From positions 1 to 64,000 of the forward strand of contig CAJINA010000075.1 in assembly GCA_905176665.1 (NCBI GenBank): a stretch of DNA of 64,000 nt. Direction: 5' to 3'. Below the pieces are notes generated by a model. That model searched no databases, had not been told where the DNA came from, and was given only the letters and a program-made list of their open reading frames with translations. Shown here piece after piece: positions 47,126 through 56,214 of the stretch (the stretch's first letter is position 1; every line of letters begins with the position of its first letter). This stretch comes from Olavius algarvensis Delta 4 endosymbiont (GTDB lineage Bacteria > Desulfobacterota > Desulfobacteria > Desulfobacterales > CAJINA01). The position numbers were made by a program, and so were the translations under genes.

Positions 47126-47962
47126 TCAACGGTTGATGTTGTCTACCAGATCACCCAGCAGCGCCAGATGGTTTTTTTCTTCGTCGGCCATTTGCATCAG
47201 CATTTGGCTGCCCTCTGGGTCATTGCTGGCGGTCGCTGCGCGCATATAGAGATCCAGGGCCTGGCCCTCTATAGACATGGCGATGGCCGCAATATCGACC
47301 ACCGATTCGAGGTCGGGATTGAACAGCTGCATGTATTCCTCGGTGGTCAGTCCGCCTTCCATAGCGCTGCCGGATGTCAGGGCTTCCAGGTCCTTTGCTA
47401 CGGCGGACTTGCCGGTCAGGCGGTTGTACTCGGCCACGATTCTCTCCTGGTGTTTTATCTCGATACCGCCCAATTTGCCGAACAGGGCCCTCACATCCGG
47501 GTTTTCGGCAGCCGCCTCCTGGCTGGCATAAAAATCCTTCAGTCCGGTTTCCAGGCCAAAGGCCACCAGAAGCGCTTCCGCGCCGGACTCGCGCCCGGCG
47601 AACAGCGCCAGGCCCAGGTCTTGCGAACCGATCGCCGCTGCCCCTTCGAACGCCTTGATCCCCCCGGCAAGGTTATAGATATTCTTGAAACCCTGACCGG
47701 CGAGCAACTGCGCAGCAACCCGGCTGCGCCCGCCCACGGCTCAATAGACCATCAGCGGCTGGTCGCGATCCAGTTCGTCGAGCCGATCGGTCAGTTGGGG
47801 CAGGGGAATCAAGGTGGCGCCGGGGATGTGGCCGGCATTGTATTCACTGGGTTGGCGCACATCCAGAACCAGCATGTCGCCGGTGTCGGTATCGGCCATC
47901 ATATCCCTGGCCTGGGTTGAGTCGATGGATTCCACAGGGGTAAAAAATTGTTTCCAGCGCAT
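47126..47962 (-). CDS. Selenocysteine rhodanese fused to a ferritin-like domain
   Basis: A protein of about 278 residues from ATG 47962, read through TGA at 47741-47743. The first 110 residues are a rhodanese domain: VLDVRQPSEYNAGHIPGA and VY-U-AVGGRSRVAAQLL, with TGA exactly where rhodaneses have the active-site Cys. NIYNLAGGIKAFEG follows. From about 115 onwards a ferritin-like four-helix domain carries KHQERIVAEYNRLTG, IEGQALDLYMRAA and EEKNHLALLGD iron-ligand patterns. A SECIS-like hairpin follows the TGA. It could couple persulfide or selenium transfer to peroxide or iron chemistry. Normal annotation would report two truncated genes. Confidence 0.9.
47710..47729 (-). promoter_or_regulatory. 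SECIS-like hairpin of the rhodanese gene
   Basis: Minus strand: GCGCAGC-CGGGTT-GCTGCGC, a perfect 7-bp stem with a 6-nt loop that starts 19 nt after the TGA at 47741-47743. The loop CGGGTT closely matches CGGGAT of the peroxiredoxin hairpin. Confidence 0.85.
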
Positions 47963-48187
47963 GGTGACCTCACTTTTAATTGTATGGTTGCGGTTGCATT
48001 TGGGGGGATTTGCATGTCCAGGGGCGATCATAGCAGAATCAACTTCCCGTGACAATTAGAGACGACGACCGAGCATCGAAAACGTGGCATGGAGATTGCA
48101 AACTCTCAAGAGAACCCTATGACAATACAGGCCGACTATCTTGTTACCAATGCCTGTTAACCCGGAAACAATCGCAAAGGGGGACGC

Positions 48188-48643
48188 ATGGACCTGCAAG
48201 AGTATAAACAAATCGTCGAAAGTGCCATCGGTGAAGAAGTGGCTGCCAGCATTTTTTACCAGGAGGCTTCGGAAAAGGTTGAAGACCCATACCTGAAGAA
48301 AATGTTTGCGCAACTGGCCGAGGACGAGCGCGGTCACAAGCGAATCCTGGAAAAGATCCTGACCAGTGAGCGCATCCAGCAATACTTCAAGGAATCGGTT
48401 GATTTCAAGGTGTCGGAAACGGTGGACAAACCCGAACTGTCCACCCAGATGAAACCGGCCGATGCCGTTGCCCTGGCCATGAAAAATGAAGAAGAAGCCA
48501 TGCAGATGTACCAGCAGATGGCGGATGCCTGTGACGACCCCGAAATGAAACGCGCGTTTGAAGATCTGGCTACCATGGAGCGCGGCCACAAACGCAAGAT
48601 GGAAGCGGCGTTCGTGGATATCGGGTATCCTGAGGTCTGGTAG
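48188..48643 (+). CDS. Ferritin-like diiron protein (rubrerythrin-related)
   Basis: A protein of 151 residues with a four-helix diiron pattern: EEVAASIFYQEASEKVED, LAEDERGHKRILE, NEEEAMQMYQQMADAC and LATMERGHKRKME. Each pair of Glu plus E-R-G-H supplies iron ligands. There is no rubredoxin domain. It is read divergently from the rhodanese gene and lies 2 bp before the DUF3786 gene, so the latter two are coupled. A role in peroxide or iron handling is likely. Confidence 0.9.
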   Translation: MDLQEYKQIVESAIGEEVAASIFYQEASEKVEDPYLKKMFAQLAEDERGHKRILEKILTSERIQQYFKESVDFKVSETVDKPELSTQMKPADAVALAMKNEEEAMQMYQQMADACDDPEMKRAFEDLATMERGHKRKMEAAFVDIGYPEVW

Positions 48644-48645
48644 CC

Positions 48646-49470
48646 ATGGCCTTATCCGTCGTGGATCTCTATCGCGATGTCCTGCCGAAGACCAATTGCG
48701 GCGACTGCGGATTCACCACCTACCTGGCCTTTGCAAGTCAGGTGGTCTCGGAAAAGCTAGATCTCGGCCGGTGTCCCCATATCCCGGCCGACTTGTTGGA
48801 AAAAAGTAAAACAGAACTCGCCGAGCAGTACCGGGAGGGGCGCTGGACCAAGCGGGACATGGCCGCCGACGCACTGGAATGGGCCTGCCAGAAAGCGGCG
48901 TCCATGGCGTTGCCGGACCTACCCGCCCGCATAGGCGGGCACCTGGTGCAACGAGACAACCTCACGTTTCTGGAACTTCCCTATTTTACGACATCCGTAC
49001 TGATCGGGGACGGCATGATCGTCAGGAACGATAATGCCGAACTCACCCGCTGGGAGCAGGTATTCCTTTATAACCACCTGGCCCAGGGCGGCTGGCGGCA
49101 GCCCCTCGGCAAATGGAAAGGACTGGTGGAATTCCCCAATACTGTCTCAAAAATCAAATCGATGATTGAACAGGTTGAGACACCTTTGATACAGAGATTT
49201 AGGGGGCAAACGGACACTTTAAAAGCTGCGGCCGCTGCCATCGGCGGGGTGGAGCACACCGACGACCGGGAATCATCCGGCCTGAATTTTCATTTTCAAC
49301 CCCTGCCCCGGGTCCCGGTAACCCTGATGTTCTGGGACGAAGACCCCGAAGATGGTTTCGAACCAATGGCTAAACTGCTTTTTGACGAAACGGTGACCGA
49401 GCATCTGGATATTGAATCGATCATGTTTCTCAGCGAACGGCTCCGCCAGTTGCTGTGCATTACAGACTAG
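48646..49470 (+). CDS. DUF3786 protein with N-terminal [4Fe-4S]-type domain
   Basis: A protein of 274 residues. The N-terminal segment LPKTNCGDCGFTTYLAFA resembles the CxxC...C Fe-S domain of corrinoid Fe-S protein/AcsC-type proteins (Cys 19, 22 and a later Cys near 44). The rest is the DUF3786 domain, which is widespread in anaerobic deltaproteobacteria, with VTLMFWDEDPEDGFEP and MFLSERLRQLL. The reaction is unknown; the Fe-S domain suggests electron transfer or corrinoid reduction. It is translationally coupled to the ferritin-like gene. Confidence 0.88.
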   Translation: MALSVVDLYRDVLPKTNCGDCGFTTYLAFASQVVSEKLDLGRCPHIPADLLEKSKTELAEQYREGRWTKRDMAADALEWACQKAASMALPDLPARIGGHLVQRDNLTFLELPYFTTSVLIGDGMIVRNDNAELTRWEQVFLYNHLAQGGWRQPLGKWKGLVEFPNTVSKIKSMIEQVETPLIQRFRGQTDTLKAAAAAIGGVEHTDDRESSGLNFHFQPLPRVPVTLMFWDEDPEDGFEPMAKLLFDETVTEHLDIESIMFLSERLRQLLCITD

Positions 49471-49649
49471 AAGCTATTTAAATAATAGGCGGTTAACTGA
49501 TAGCCACTAGCAGTGAGCAAGTTGGCCACCGCCCTGGAGGGGAAGGGCGCTAGGCCGGACAGGTGGAAGGGAATATAGGCAGCACATCGGCTTTAAATTG
49601 GCTAACGGCTAAAAGCCAACAGCTAACCGCACGACCATCAGGAGCAGCT

Positions 49650-49868
49650 ATGGAAGAACATAAAGTCACGATTTTCAGTCCCTATGAATTTTCAGTCGGC
49701 CAGAAGATCAATATCGCCGACGGGCCCCGCAAGGGTGATTGGGAAGTGATCGGCCTGTCGGCGCGCAAGGTCACCCTCAAATGCCCCATCAGTCACCGAG
49801 AATTCGAGTGGGACCGGTTTTGCTATCACCTGGAAGACCGTACCCAGCCCTGGCCGGGTGAAGATTAG
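49650..49868 (+). CDS. Small conserved-looking protein, 72 residues
   Basis: From ATG 49650 with CAGGAG upstream. The sequence is beta-rich (FSVGQKINIADGPRKGDWEVIGLSARKVTLKCPIS), a layout like a small SH3-type barrel, and ends acidic. One Cys is present before ISHREFEW and one in FCYH. No family recognised. It is monocistronic between the DUF3786 and sucA genes. Confidence 0.65.
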   Translation: MEEHKVTIFSPYEFSVGQKINIADGPRKGDWEVIGLSARKVTLKCPISHREFEWDRFCYHLEDRTQPWPGED

Positions 49869-50134
49869 GGGCTGTTTCTGAATTCGGACAAACAGTTCCC
49901 AAGATGGCGCGGTGACTGGTCTGTTTGCACTGATCTTAAATATATTTGAGGCTTTACAACCCGGCACGATACCGCTATGTTTTAGGCACCCATATCGTAA
50001 TCGTAGCCTTAACGGGTTTCACGGCTTAACTCCTTTCAGATATTATACAACCGGGAATACTGTTTTGCCCGGAGCGCGGCACCCACGGTCCGGCAGGCGA
50101 AAGTACGCTGCCCGGCGGTGAAAAGGACATCAGG

Positions 50135-52864
50135 ATGAAACAAGACGAAACCTTGAATATCGATTACTACGAAACCCAGTATGAAAATTGGAAGGCGGAC
50201 CCGGAATCCGTTACCCCTGACTGGCAGCATTTCTTCAAAGGCTTTGAGATCGCCTATGCCGGTACCCTGGGCGGCCCGGGTGAACCTGTCCGGGGCCAGG
50301 CGGCCAATCAGGCCGAAGTGGCGGCTTTGATCTACCGCTACCGGGATATCGGCCACCTGCTGGCCTGCATGGACCCTCTGAGTGCCTGCCCGACTGAACA
50401 CCCCCTGCTCGACCTGGAAGCATTCGGTCTGTCCCTGGACGAACTGAGCAACCGCTATATTGCCCCGGAAACTCTCTTTAAGAGCGATGCCACCCTCAAG
50501 GATATTGTCCAGGCCCTGAAAGAGACGTATTGCCGTTCGATCGGCGTGGAGTACCTGCACTTGCAGGATCCGGCTGAACAGCGTTGGCTGCAGGAGCGTA
50601 TGGAGCCGACCCGGAACCGGACTGGCTTCAGTCCGGAAGAAAAGCACAGCATTCTGGAAAAACTGGTACAGTCGGCCAGGTTCGAAGGCTTCCTCAACAA
50701 GAAGTATACCGGGGTAACGCGCTTTTCGTTGGAGGGCGGCGACGCCCTGATACCGTTTTTGCATTTTTTGACGGAGACGGCCGCTGAAAACGGCGTGGCC
50801 CAGATTATCCTCGGCATGGCCCACCGCGGGCGGCTGAATGTCCAGACCAATGTTCTGGGAAGGCCCTTTGCGGAAATATTCGCCGAATTCGAGAGCTGCT
50901 ATGATCCGGACCAGCTGGTCGGCGCCGGCGACGTCAAGTACCACAATGGCTACCTGTCGGATATCACTACCGCGGCCGGCCATCCCCTGAGACTGTACCT
51001 GGTGAACAACCCGAGTCATCTGGAAGCCGTCGATCCGGTGGTCCAGGGGATTGCCCGGGCCCGCCAGGAACTGGAAGCGGAAGATCCCCTGGTTGGGTTC
51101 GGCCGGATCATGCCGATCTGCCTCCACGGGGACGCGGCCTTTGCCGGCCAGGGCGTGGTGGCCGAAACCCTCAATATGTCGGCCCTGGCCGGATATCGTA
51201 CCGGCGGTACGATCCACGTGATTATCAACAACCAGATCGGCTATACCACTTTGCCCGAAGATGCACGCTCCACCCGCTACTCCACCGACGTGGCCAAGAT
51301 GCTGATGGTGCCGATTTTCCACGTGCATGGCGAAGATCCGGAAGCGGTTGTCCATGTGGCCCGGTTGGCCGAGGCCTACCGGCGGACCTTCGGCAAGGAT
51401 GTGGTGGTGGATCTGGTCTGCTATCGCCGTTTTGGTCACAATGAAGGCGACGATCCCTACTTTACCCAGCCGCTGATGTATGAACGTATCAAGACCCGGC
51501 CGTCCCTTGACAAGGTCTACCTGGAGACCCTGCAGGCGGAAAATGTAGTGACTGCTAAGGCCCTGGCCATGATTGAAGAGCCGCTGGCCCAGAGACTGGA
51601 TCAGGATTACGCGGAGACCAAAAATAGCACGTGCGCTTTTCCAGAGGACCGCTTTTTTGAGAACCTGGACGGTTACAATGGTCGGTTTTCCTTTCGGCAT
51701 CCGGCCACCGCTATTGCCAAAAAGGACCTGGTTACCCTGGCGGAAGACCAGATGCGGGTCCCGGAAGGTTTTTCCATCAATCGCAAAGTCAAACGGGGCC
51801 TGGAAAAACGGGTAGCGACGGTCAAGGCCGGTAAGGGGATTGACTGGGCCAACGCCGAGAGTCTGGCATTTGCGTCGATCCTCAAGGAGGGTCACCCAAT
51901 CAGGCTCAGCGGGCAGGATGTGCGCCGGGGAACGTTCAGCCAGCGGCACTGCGTACTGTTCGACTCCCAAAGCGGGGCCGGCCACATTCCCCTCAACCAC
52001 CTGGCGGCTGATCAGGGGCACTTTGACGTCTATAACAGTCATCTGTCTGAATACGGGGTGCTGGGTTTCGAATATGGATATGCCATGGTGCGTCCCGAAG
52101 GCCTGGTCATGTGGGAAGCCCAGTTCGGCGATTTTGCGAATACGGCCCAGGCGATCATCGATCTGTTTATAGCCAGCGGCCAATCCAAATGGCAGCGGCT
52201 TTCCGGGTTGGTCCTGCTCCTCCCGCACGGTATGGAGGGCATGGGGCCGGAGCATTCCAGCGCCCGCCCGGAGCGGTTTTTACAGCTTTGCACCGATGAC
52301 AACATGCAGGTCTGCAACCCGACTACCCCGGCCCAGTACTTTCACCTGTTGCGGCGGCAGGTGGTGGCCCGGCACCGGTTGCCCCTGGTGGTTCTGACGC
52401 CCAAGAGCCTGCTGCGGCACCCGCTGGCGGTGTCGGATGTCCGGGAATTTACCACCGGGTCGTTTAGGCCGCTGCTGGTGGACGACGCCGGTCAGAACGC
52501 GGTAAAAAAAGTGCTGCTTTGCAGCGGCAAGCTTTACTACCAGTTGCTGGAACGCCGTTCGCAGCTGGCTTTGAAAGACACGGTGCTGGTCCGTCTGGAA
52601 CAGATCTATCCTTTTCCAGCCGCACAGCTGGAAAAAGCCCTGGCCAAATTTGGAAAGAAGACCAACCTGGTGTGGGTCCAGGAGGAACCTGATAACATGG
52701 GCGCCTGGCGGTTCGTCGCGCCGCTGATAGAGGCCGTTGCCGGGCGTCCGCCGGCATATATCGGTCGCAAGGCGTCGGCCAGCCCGGCCACCGGCTTTCC
52801 GGCCATCTACAAGCGCGAACAGACGGCCGTTCTGGATGAGGCCGTGGGGGCCATAGAAGATTAG
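50135..52864 (+). CDS. sucA: 2-oxoglutarate dehydrogenase E1 component
   Basis: A protein of 909 residues, full length for SucA. The N-terminal segment opens IDYYETQYENWKADP; the TPP region has GMAHRGRLNVQTNVLG, LHGDAAFAGQGVV, INNQIGYTT and LVCYRRFGHNEGDDP, and the C-terminal region has LPHGMEGMGPEHSSARPERFL. It decarboxylates 2-oxoglutarate with TPP and passes the succinyl group to the E2 lipoyl domain. The start (ATG 50135) follows ATCAGG. A repeat-family-1 element abuts its stop codon, and the E2 and E3 genes follow. In most sulfate reducers this step uses a ferredoxin oxidoreductase, so the complex is notable here. Confidence 0.97.
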   Translation: MKQDETLNIDYYETQYENWKADPESVTPDWQHFFKGFEIAYAGTLGGPGEPVRGQAANQAEVAALIYRYRDIGHLLACMDPLSACPTEHPLLDLEAFGLSLDELSNRYIAPETLFKSDATLKDIVQALKETYCRSIGVEYLHLQDPAEQRWLQERMEPTRNRTGFSPEEKHSILEKLVQSARFEGFLNKKYTGVTRFSLEGGDALIPFLHFLTETAAENGVAQIILGMAHRGRLNVQTNVLGRPFAEIFAEFESCYDPDQLVGAGDVKYHNGYLSDITTAAGHPLRLYLVNNPSHLEAVDPVVQGIARARQELEAEDPLVGFGRIMPICLHGDAAFAGQGVVAETLNMSALAGYRTGGTIHVIINNQIGYTTLPEDARSTRYSTDVAKMLMVPIFHVHGEDPEAVVHVARLAEAYRRTFGKDVVVDLVCYRRFGHNEGDDPYFTQPLMYERIKTRPSLDKVYLETLQAENVVTAKALAMIEEPLAQRLDQDYAETKNSTCAFPEDRFFENLDGYNGRFSFRHPATAIAKKDLVTLAEDQMRVPEGFSINRKVKRGLEKRVATVKAGKGIDWANAESLAFASILKEGHPIRLSGQDVRRGTFSQRHCVLFDSQSGAGHIPLNHLAADQGHFDVYNSHLSEYGVLGFEYGYAMVRPEGLVMWEAQFGDFANTAQAIIDLFIASGQSKWQRLSGLVLLLPHGMEGMGPEHSSARPERFLQLCTDDNMQVCNPTTPAQYFHLLRRQVVARHRLPLVVLTPKSLLRHPLAVSDVREFTTGSFRPLLVDDAGQNAVKKVLLCSGKLYYQLLERRSQLALKDTVLVRLEQIYPFPAAQLEKALAKFGKKTNLVWVQEEPDNMGAWRFVAPLIEAVAGRPPAYIGRKASASPATGFPAIYKREQTAVLDEAVGAIED

Positions 52865-53009
52865 AAGCTATTTCAAAAAAGTCTTTTGGCCCAATCTCGG
52901 CGTTGGGCGCCAAATTCAAATCCTCGAAATACTGTATGGTATTCCTCCGGTTTGAATGTAGCGCCTGCCTTGACTTAGAACCAAAACCTGTTTTTTAGGG
53001 AGCTTCTAA
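52861..53009 (-). repeat. Dispersed repeat family 1, copy 3 (149 bp, reverse orientation)
   Basis: Outer ends TTAGAAGCT (52861-52869) and AGCTTCTAA (53001-53009) are perfect inverted repeats, and the inner poly-A/poly-T flanks also pair. Internal blocks match the family in reverse. It starts inside the sucA stop codon and fills the sucA-sucB gap, so it lies within an operon transcript. Confidence 0.85.
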
Positions 53010-53063
53010 AGTATCGGATGTTAAACCTTAATCTGTGTGTACGCACAATCTGGGAGCCTTATT

Positions 53064-54317
53064 ATGGACATCATCATACCCAGTGTGGGTGAATCGGTAC
53101 AGGAGGCAGTCCTGGCCGAGTGGTTCAAGCAGGACGGCGATTTGGTTGAAAGCGATGAGCCTTTGCTGGTCATCGAGACGGACAAGGTGACCCTTGAAGT
53201 GGTCGCGGAAGCCCGGGGAATTGTCGCCATCACGGTACCGGAGGGTGAAACCGTGGCAATTGGCGCTGTAGTCGGCACGGTCACGCCGGTTGAAGGTGAG
53301 GTTGCCCAGTCGGCGGCCCAGCCGAAACCGGCAGTTGCTCCGGAAGTACCGGTGAAACCGGAACCGGAACCGGAACCGGCGGCACCCGTCGCGGTGAGTC
53401 CGCCCCCGGCCTTGCCGGCTGACTCCGGGAGCCTGGCACCCTCGGTCAGGCGGCTCATCCGGGAAAAGAACCTGGATGCGGCGCAGATTTCCGGCACCGG
53501 GCCCGGTGGTCGCATCAGCAAGGGCGATGTACTGCTCTACCTGGAAAAGGCCCCGGCCGGCCTCCCGGACGCCCTGCCGACACCCACAGCCCAGGAATGC
53601 CTGCCCGAAGATGGTCAGCCCCTGGAAGTGCGCAAACCGATGAGCCCCATTCGCAAGCGCATCGCCGAACGTCTGCTGGAGTCGCGTCAGAAGACCGCCA
53701 TGCTGACGACTTTCAACGAAATTGACATGCGCCGGGCCATGGCCCTCAGGGCGCAATACAAACAGGCCTTCGCCGACCGGCACGGTGTCTCTCTGGGCTT
53801 CATGTCATTTTTCATCAAGGCCTGTGTGGAAGCTCTCAAAGAGATCCCCGAGATCAACGCCTTCTTGGAAGGCGATGAGATCATCTACCACCACTACCAG
53901 CATATCGGGGTCGCCATCGGGGCGCCCAGAGGTCTGGTGGTGCCGGTTGTCCGCCATGCCGAGCGGATGAATTTTGCCCAGGTGGAACAGGCGATCGTGG
54001 ATTACGTGGGCAAGATCAAGGATAACCGTCTGGAATTGGCGGACCTGGAAGGGGGCACCTTTACCGTGAGCAACGGTGGTGTTTATGGTTCTCTGCTGAG
54101 TACGCCGATACTCAATACGCCCCAAAGCGGTATACTGGGAATGCACAAGATTGAAAAGCGGCCGGTGGTGGTGGACGACGAGATCGTGATCCGCCCGATG
54201 ATGTACGTGGCCCTGAGCTACGACCACCGCATCGTCGACGGCAAGGGTGCGGTGACGTTTCTTAAACGTGTCAAGGAATACGTGGAAAACCCGGAACGTA
54301 TTCTCCTGGAGGTGTAA
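53064..54317 (+). CDS. sucB: Dihydrolipoamide succinyltransferase (2-oxoglutarate dehydrogenase E2)
   Basis: A protein of 417 residues from ATG 53064. The lipoyl domain (1-75) has the lipoylated Lys in LVIETDKVTLEV. A Pro/Ala-rich linker (90-120) follows, then the E1/E3-binding domain (SLAPSVRRLIREKNLD) and the acyltransferase core with LSYDHRIVDGKGAV, whose His and Asp are catalytic. It transfers succinyl to CoA. The lipoyl linker contains a short PE-repeat, normal for E2. The stop is 2 bp before lpdA. Confidence 0.97.
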   Translation: MDIIIPSVGESVQEAVLAEWFKQDGDLVESDEPLLVIETDKVTLEVVAEARGIVAITVPEGETVAIGAVVGTVTPVEGEVAQSAAQPKPAVAPEVPVKPEPEPEPAAPVAVSPPPALPADSGSLAPSVRRLIREKNLDAAQISGTGPGGRISKGDVLLYLEKAPAGLPDALPTPTAQECLPEDGQPLEVRKPMSPIRKRIAERLLESRQKTAMLTTFNEIDMRRAMALRAQYKQAFADRHGVSLGFMSFFIKACVEALKEIPEINAFLEGDEIIYHHYQHIGVAIGAPRGLVVPVVRHAERMNFAQVEQAIVDYVGKIKDNRLELADLEGGTFTVSNGGVYGSLLSTPILNTPQSGILGMHKIEKRPVVVDDEIVIRPMMYVALSYDHRIVDGKGAVTFLKRVKEYVENPERILLEV

Positions 54318-54319
54318 AT

Positions 54320-55735
54320 ATGTCCGCAAAACAACACTATGATCTGGTCATCATCGGATCCGGCCCGGGTGGGTATGTGGCCGCCGTCAGGGCGGCTCAG
54401 CTTGGCTTAAAAACCGCGGTAGTCGAAAAAGACCAGCGGCTGGGCGGAGTCTGTCTCAACGTGGGTTGTATCCCCAGTAAAGCCCTGCTGGATGCCAGCG
54501 AATATTATCACCTGGCCGCCGAACGGCTGGGTGAGTACGGCATCCGGACCGGAAAGGTTTCTCTGGAATTGAAAACCATGCTGGCCCGCAAGGATAAAGT
54601 GGTCCTGGAGTTGACCGAAAATGTCCGCCAGTTGCTGGAAGGCAACGGTATCGACATCATTCCGGGAACGGCCAGCCTGGCCGGGGCCGGTGAAGTTGCG
54701 GTTAAGAAAGGCAAAGGCCGCGCCAAAAAGATCGGCGCCGGGCGTATCTTGCTGGCGACCGGCAGCCGGCCCGTTGAAGTCCCGGGGCTGGCGTTCGACG
54801 GCAACCGGATTGTGGATTCCACCGGTGCGCTCAGCTTCAAGAGCGTCCCCAAACACCTGGGGATCGTCGGCGGCGGCTACATCGGCCTCGAACTGGGATC
54901 TGTCTGGCGGCGGCTCGGGGCCGACGTTACGGTCATTGAAATGCTGCCCCGAATTGCCACGCTGCTGGACGGACAGGTGGGGCGGACGCTGGACCGGCTT
55001 TTACGCAAACAGGGTTTCACTTTCCGCACCAATACGAAAGTGGCCGGTGCCAAGGTCAAGGGCGGCAAGGTGGCGGTAAGCGTGGTGGGGCCTGACCAGA
55101 AGGAGGAAACACTGACTTTCGACCGTCTGCTGGTCAGCGTGGGGCGTCAGCCGTCTACCGAAGGTTTGCAGTTGGATGCCGCCGGCGTGGAGACCGACAG
55201 CCGCAGTGGCCTGGTAACGGTCGATGAGACTTACCAGACCAGCGTCAAGGACATTTACGCCATCGGGGACCTGATCGCCGGCCCGGCCCTGGCCCACAAG
55301 GCTTCCGCCGAAGGAATCGCCGCTGTGGAATGTATGGCCGGCCGGGCCGGTGAAGTCAATTACGATACCATTCCATCCGTGATCTATACCTGGCCGGAAG
55401 TTGCTTCGGTGGGGTTGACCGAAGAGCAGGTCAAGGAGCGCGACATCCCTTACTGTGTGGGTAGTTACCCCTTTTCAGGGGCCGGAAGGGCCCGCTGCAT
55501 GGGCGAGATGGACGGGTTCGTGAAACTCATCGCCCACAGCAAAACCGACCGGATTCTGGGGATCCACATCATCGGACCCCGCGCGGCGGATATGATTGCC
55601 GAAGGGGTCCTGGCCATGGAATTCGGAGCCAGTTCAGAAGACATAGCCCGGACTGTGCACGGGCACCCGACGTTTGCCGAGGCCCTGCAGGAAGCCGCTC
55701 TGGCGGTGCGTAAGTGTTCTATTTATGCCTCTTAG
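54320..55735 (+). CDS. lpdA: Dihydrolipoyl dehydrogenase (E3)
   Basis: A protein of 471 residues. The FAD-binding GSGPGGYVAAVRAAQLG, the redox-active disulfide GGVCLNVGCIPSK (Cys near 47 and 52), the NAD motif GGGYIGLELGSVW and the C-terminal dimerisation His-Glu motif HGHPTFAEALQEA are intact. It reoxidises dihydrolipoamide to feed NADH. It ends the sucAB-lpdA operon and is followed by a strong terminator. Confidence 0.97.
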   Translation: MSAKQHYDLVIIGSGPGGYVAAVRAAQLGLKTAVVEKDQRLGGVCLNVGCIPSKALLDASEYYHLAAERLGEYGIRTGKVSLELKTMLARKDKVVLELTENVRQLLEGNGIDIIPGTASLAGAGEVAVKKGKGRAKKIGAGRILLATGSRPVEVPGLAFDGNRIVDSTGALSFKSVPKHLGIVGGGYIGLELGSVWRRLGADVTVIEMLPRIATLLDGQVGRTLDRLLRKQGFTFRTNTKVAGAKVKGGKVAVSVVGPDQKEETLTFDRLLVSVGRQPSTEGLQLDAAGVETDSRSGLVTVDETYQTSVKDIYAIGDLIAGPALAHKASAEGIAAVECMAGRAGEVNYDTIPSVIYTWPEVASVGLTEEQVKERDIPYCVGSYPFSGAGRARCMGEMDGFVKLIAHSKTDRILGIHIIGPRAADMIAEGVLAMEFGASSEDIARTVHGHPTFAEALQEAALAVRKCSIYAS

Positions 55736-55768
55736 CCGGGCGCCCGGCCAATACGCAGCCTAAAAACA

Positions 55769-55823
55769 AAACGCCGGATACTCGCAATCAAAATCCAAGC
55801 GGTATCCGGCGTTTATTTTTTTC
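55769..55823 (+). terminator. Rho-independent terminator of the sucAB-lpdA operon
   Basis: ACGCCGGATAC (55771-55781) pairs with GTATCCGGCGT (55802-55812), and a long T-rich tract follows. It lies 33 bp after the lpdA stop. Confidence 0.92.
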
Positions 55824-56214
55824 TTGAAAAGCCTTGGTATTCAGGGCCAGGTCAGAGGTATTTGGCTGTGCCGTAAAAGCAGTATTCTCGCGCAGAGGCG
55901 CAGAGTAAACCACGAACGGGTCCGGCTTCGCCGTATAAACCAAGAGATTTTTACCGTCTGAAAGCGTTATCCGATCTTTCGCACGATAGTGCGAACAAAA
56001 TCTGGGTTTGCTTTCCCGACTTCGCTGGACTGTGCATTGATTCTAAGTTTACTGAGGACATCCCTGCGTCTCTGCGCCTCTGCGCGATGCAAGGTGTTGC
56101 CTTTCGTTAGGCATGTTGACCTCTGCCAGGGGAACCCCAACGTCCGCTCTTTGCGGCCAGGATAGTAACTTTTGGAGGACGTACCTTGCATCTATGAACC
56201 GCTTGCCCACTCTC
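55824..56214. other. Non-coding gap with a 17-bp inverted repeat
   Basis: The sequence CGCGCAGAGGCGCAGAG at 55889-55905 recurs as its exact reverse complement around 56069-56085. The stretch between is moderately GC-rich and shows no protein-coding pattern or ribosome-binding site. It may fold into a long hairpin or be a relic of a mobile element. No promoter for the ABC permease gene is expected here because that gene ends at 56215. Confidence 0.5.

Noticed and set aside
50036..52255. Long open frame antisense to sucA (about 739 codons)
   Set aside because: It mirrors sucA codon positions in a GC-rich gene, has no ribosome-binding site and shows no protein family pattern. Such antisense frames also occur against the chemoreceptor (3601-4944) and the RND pump.
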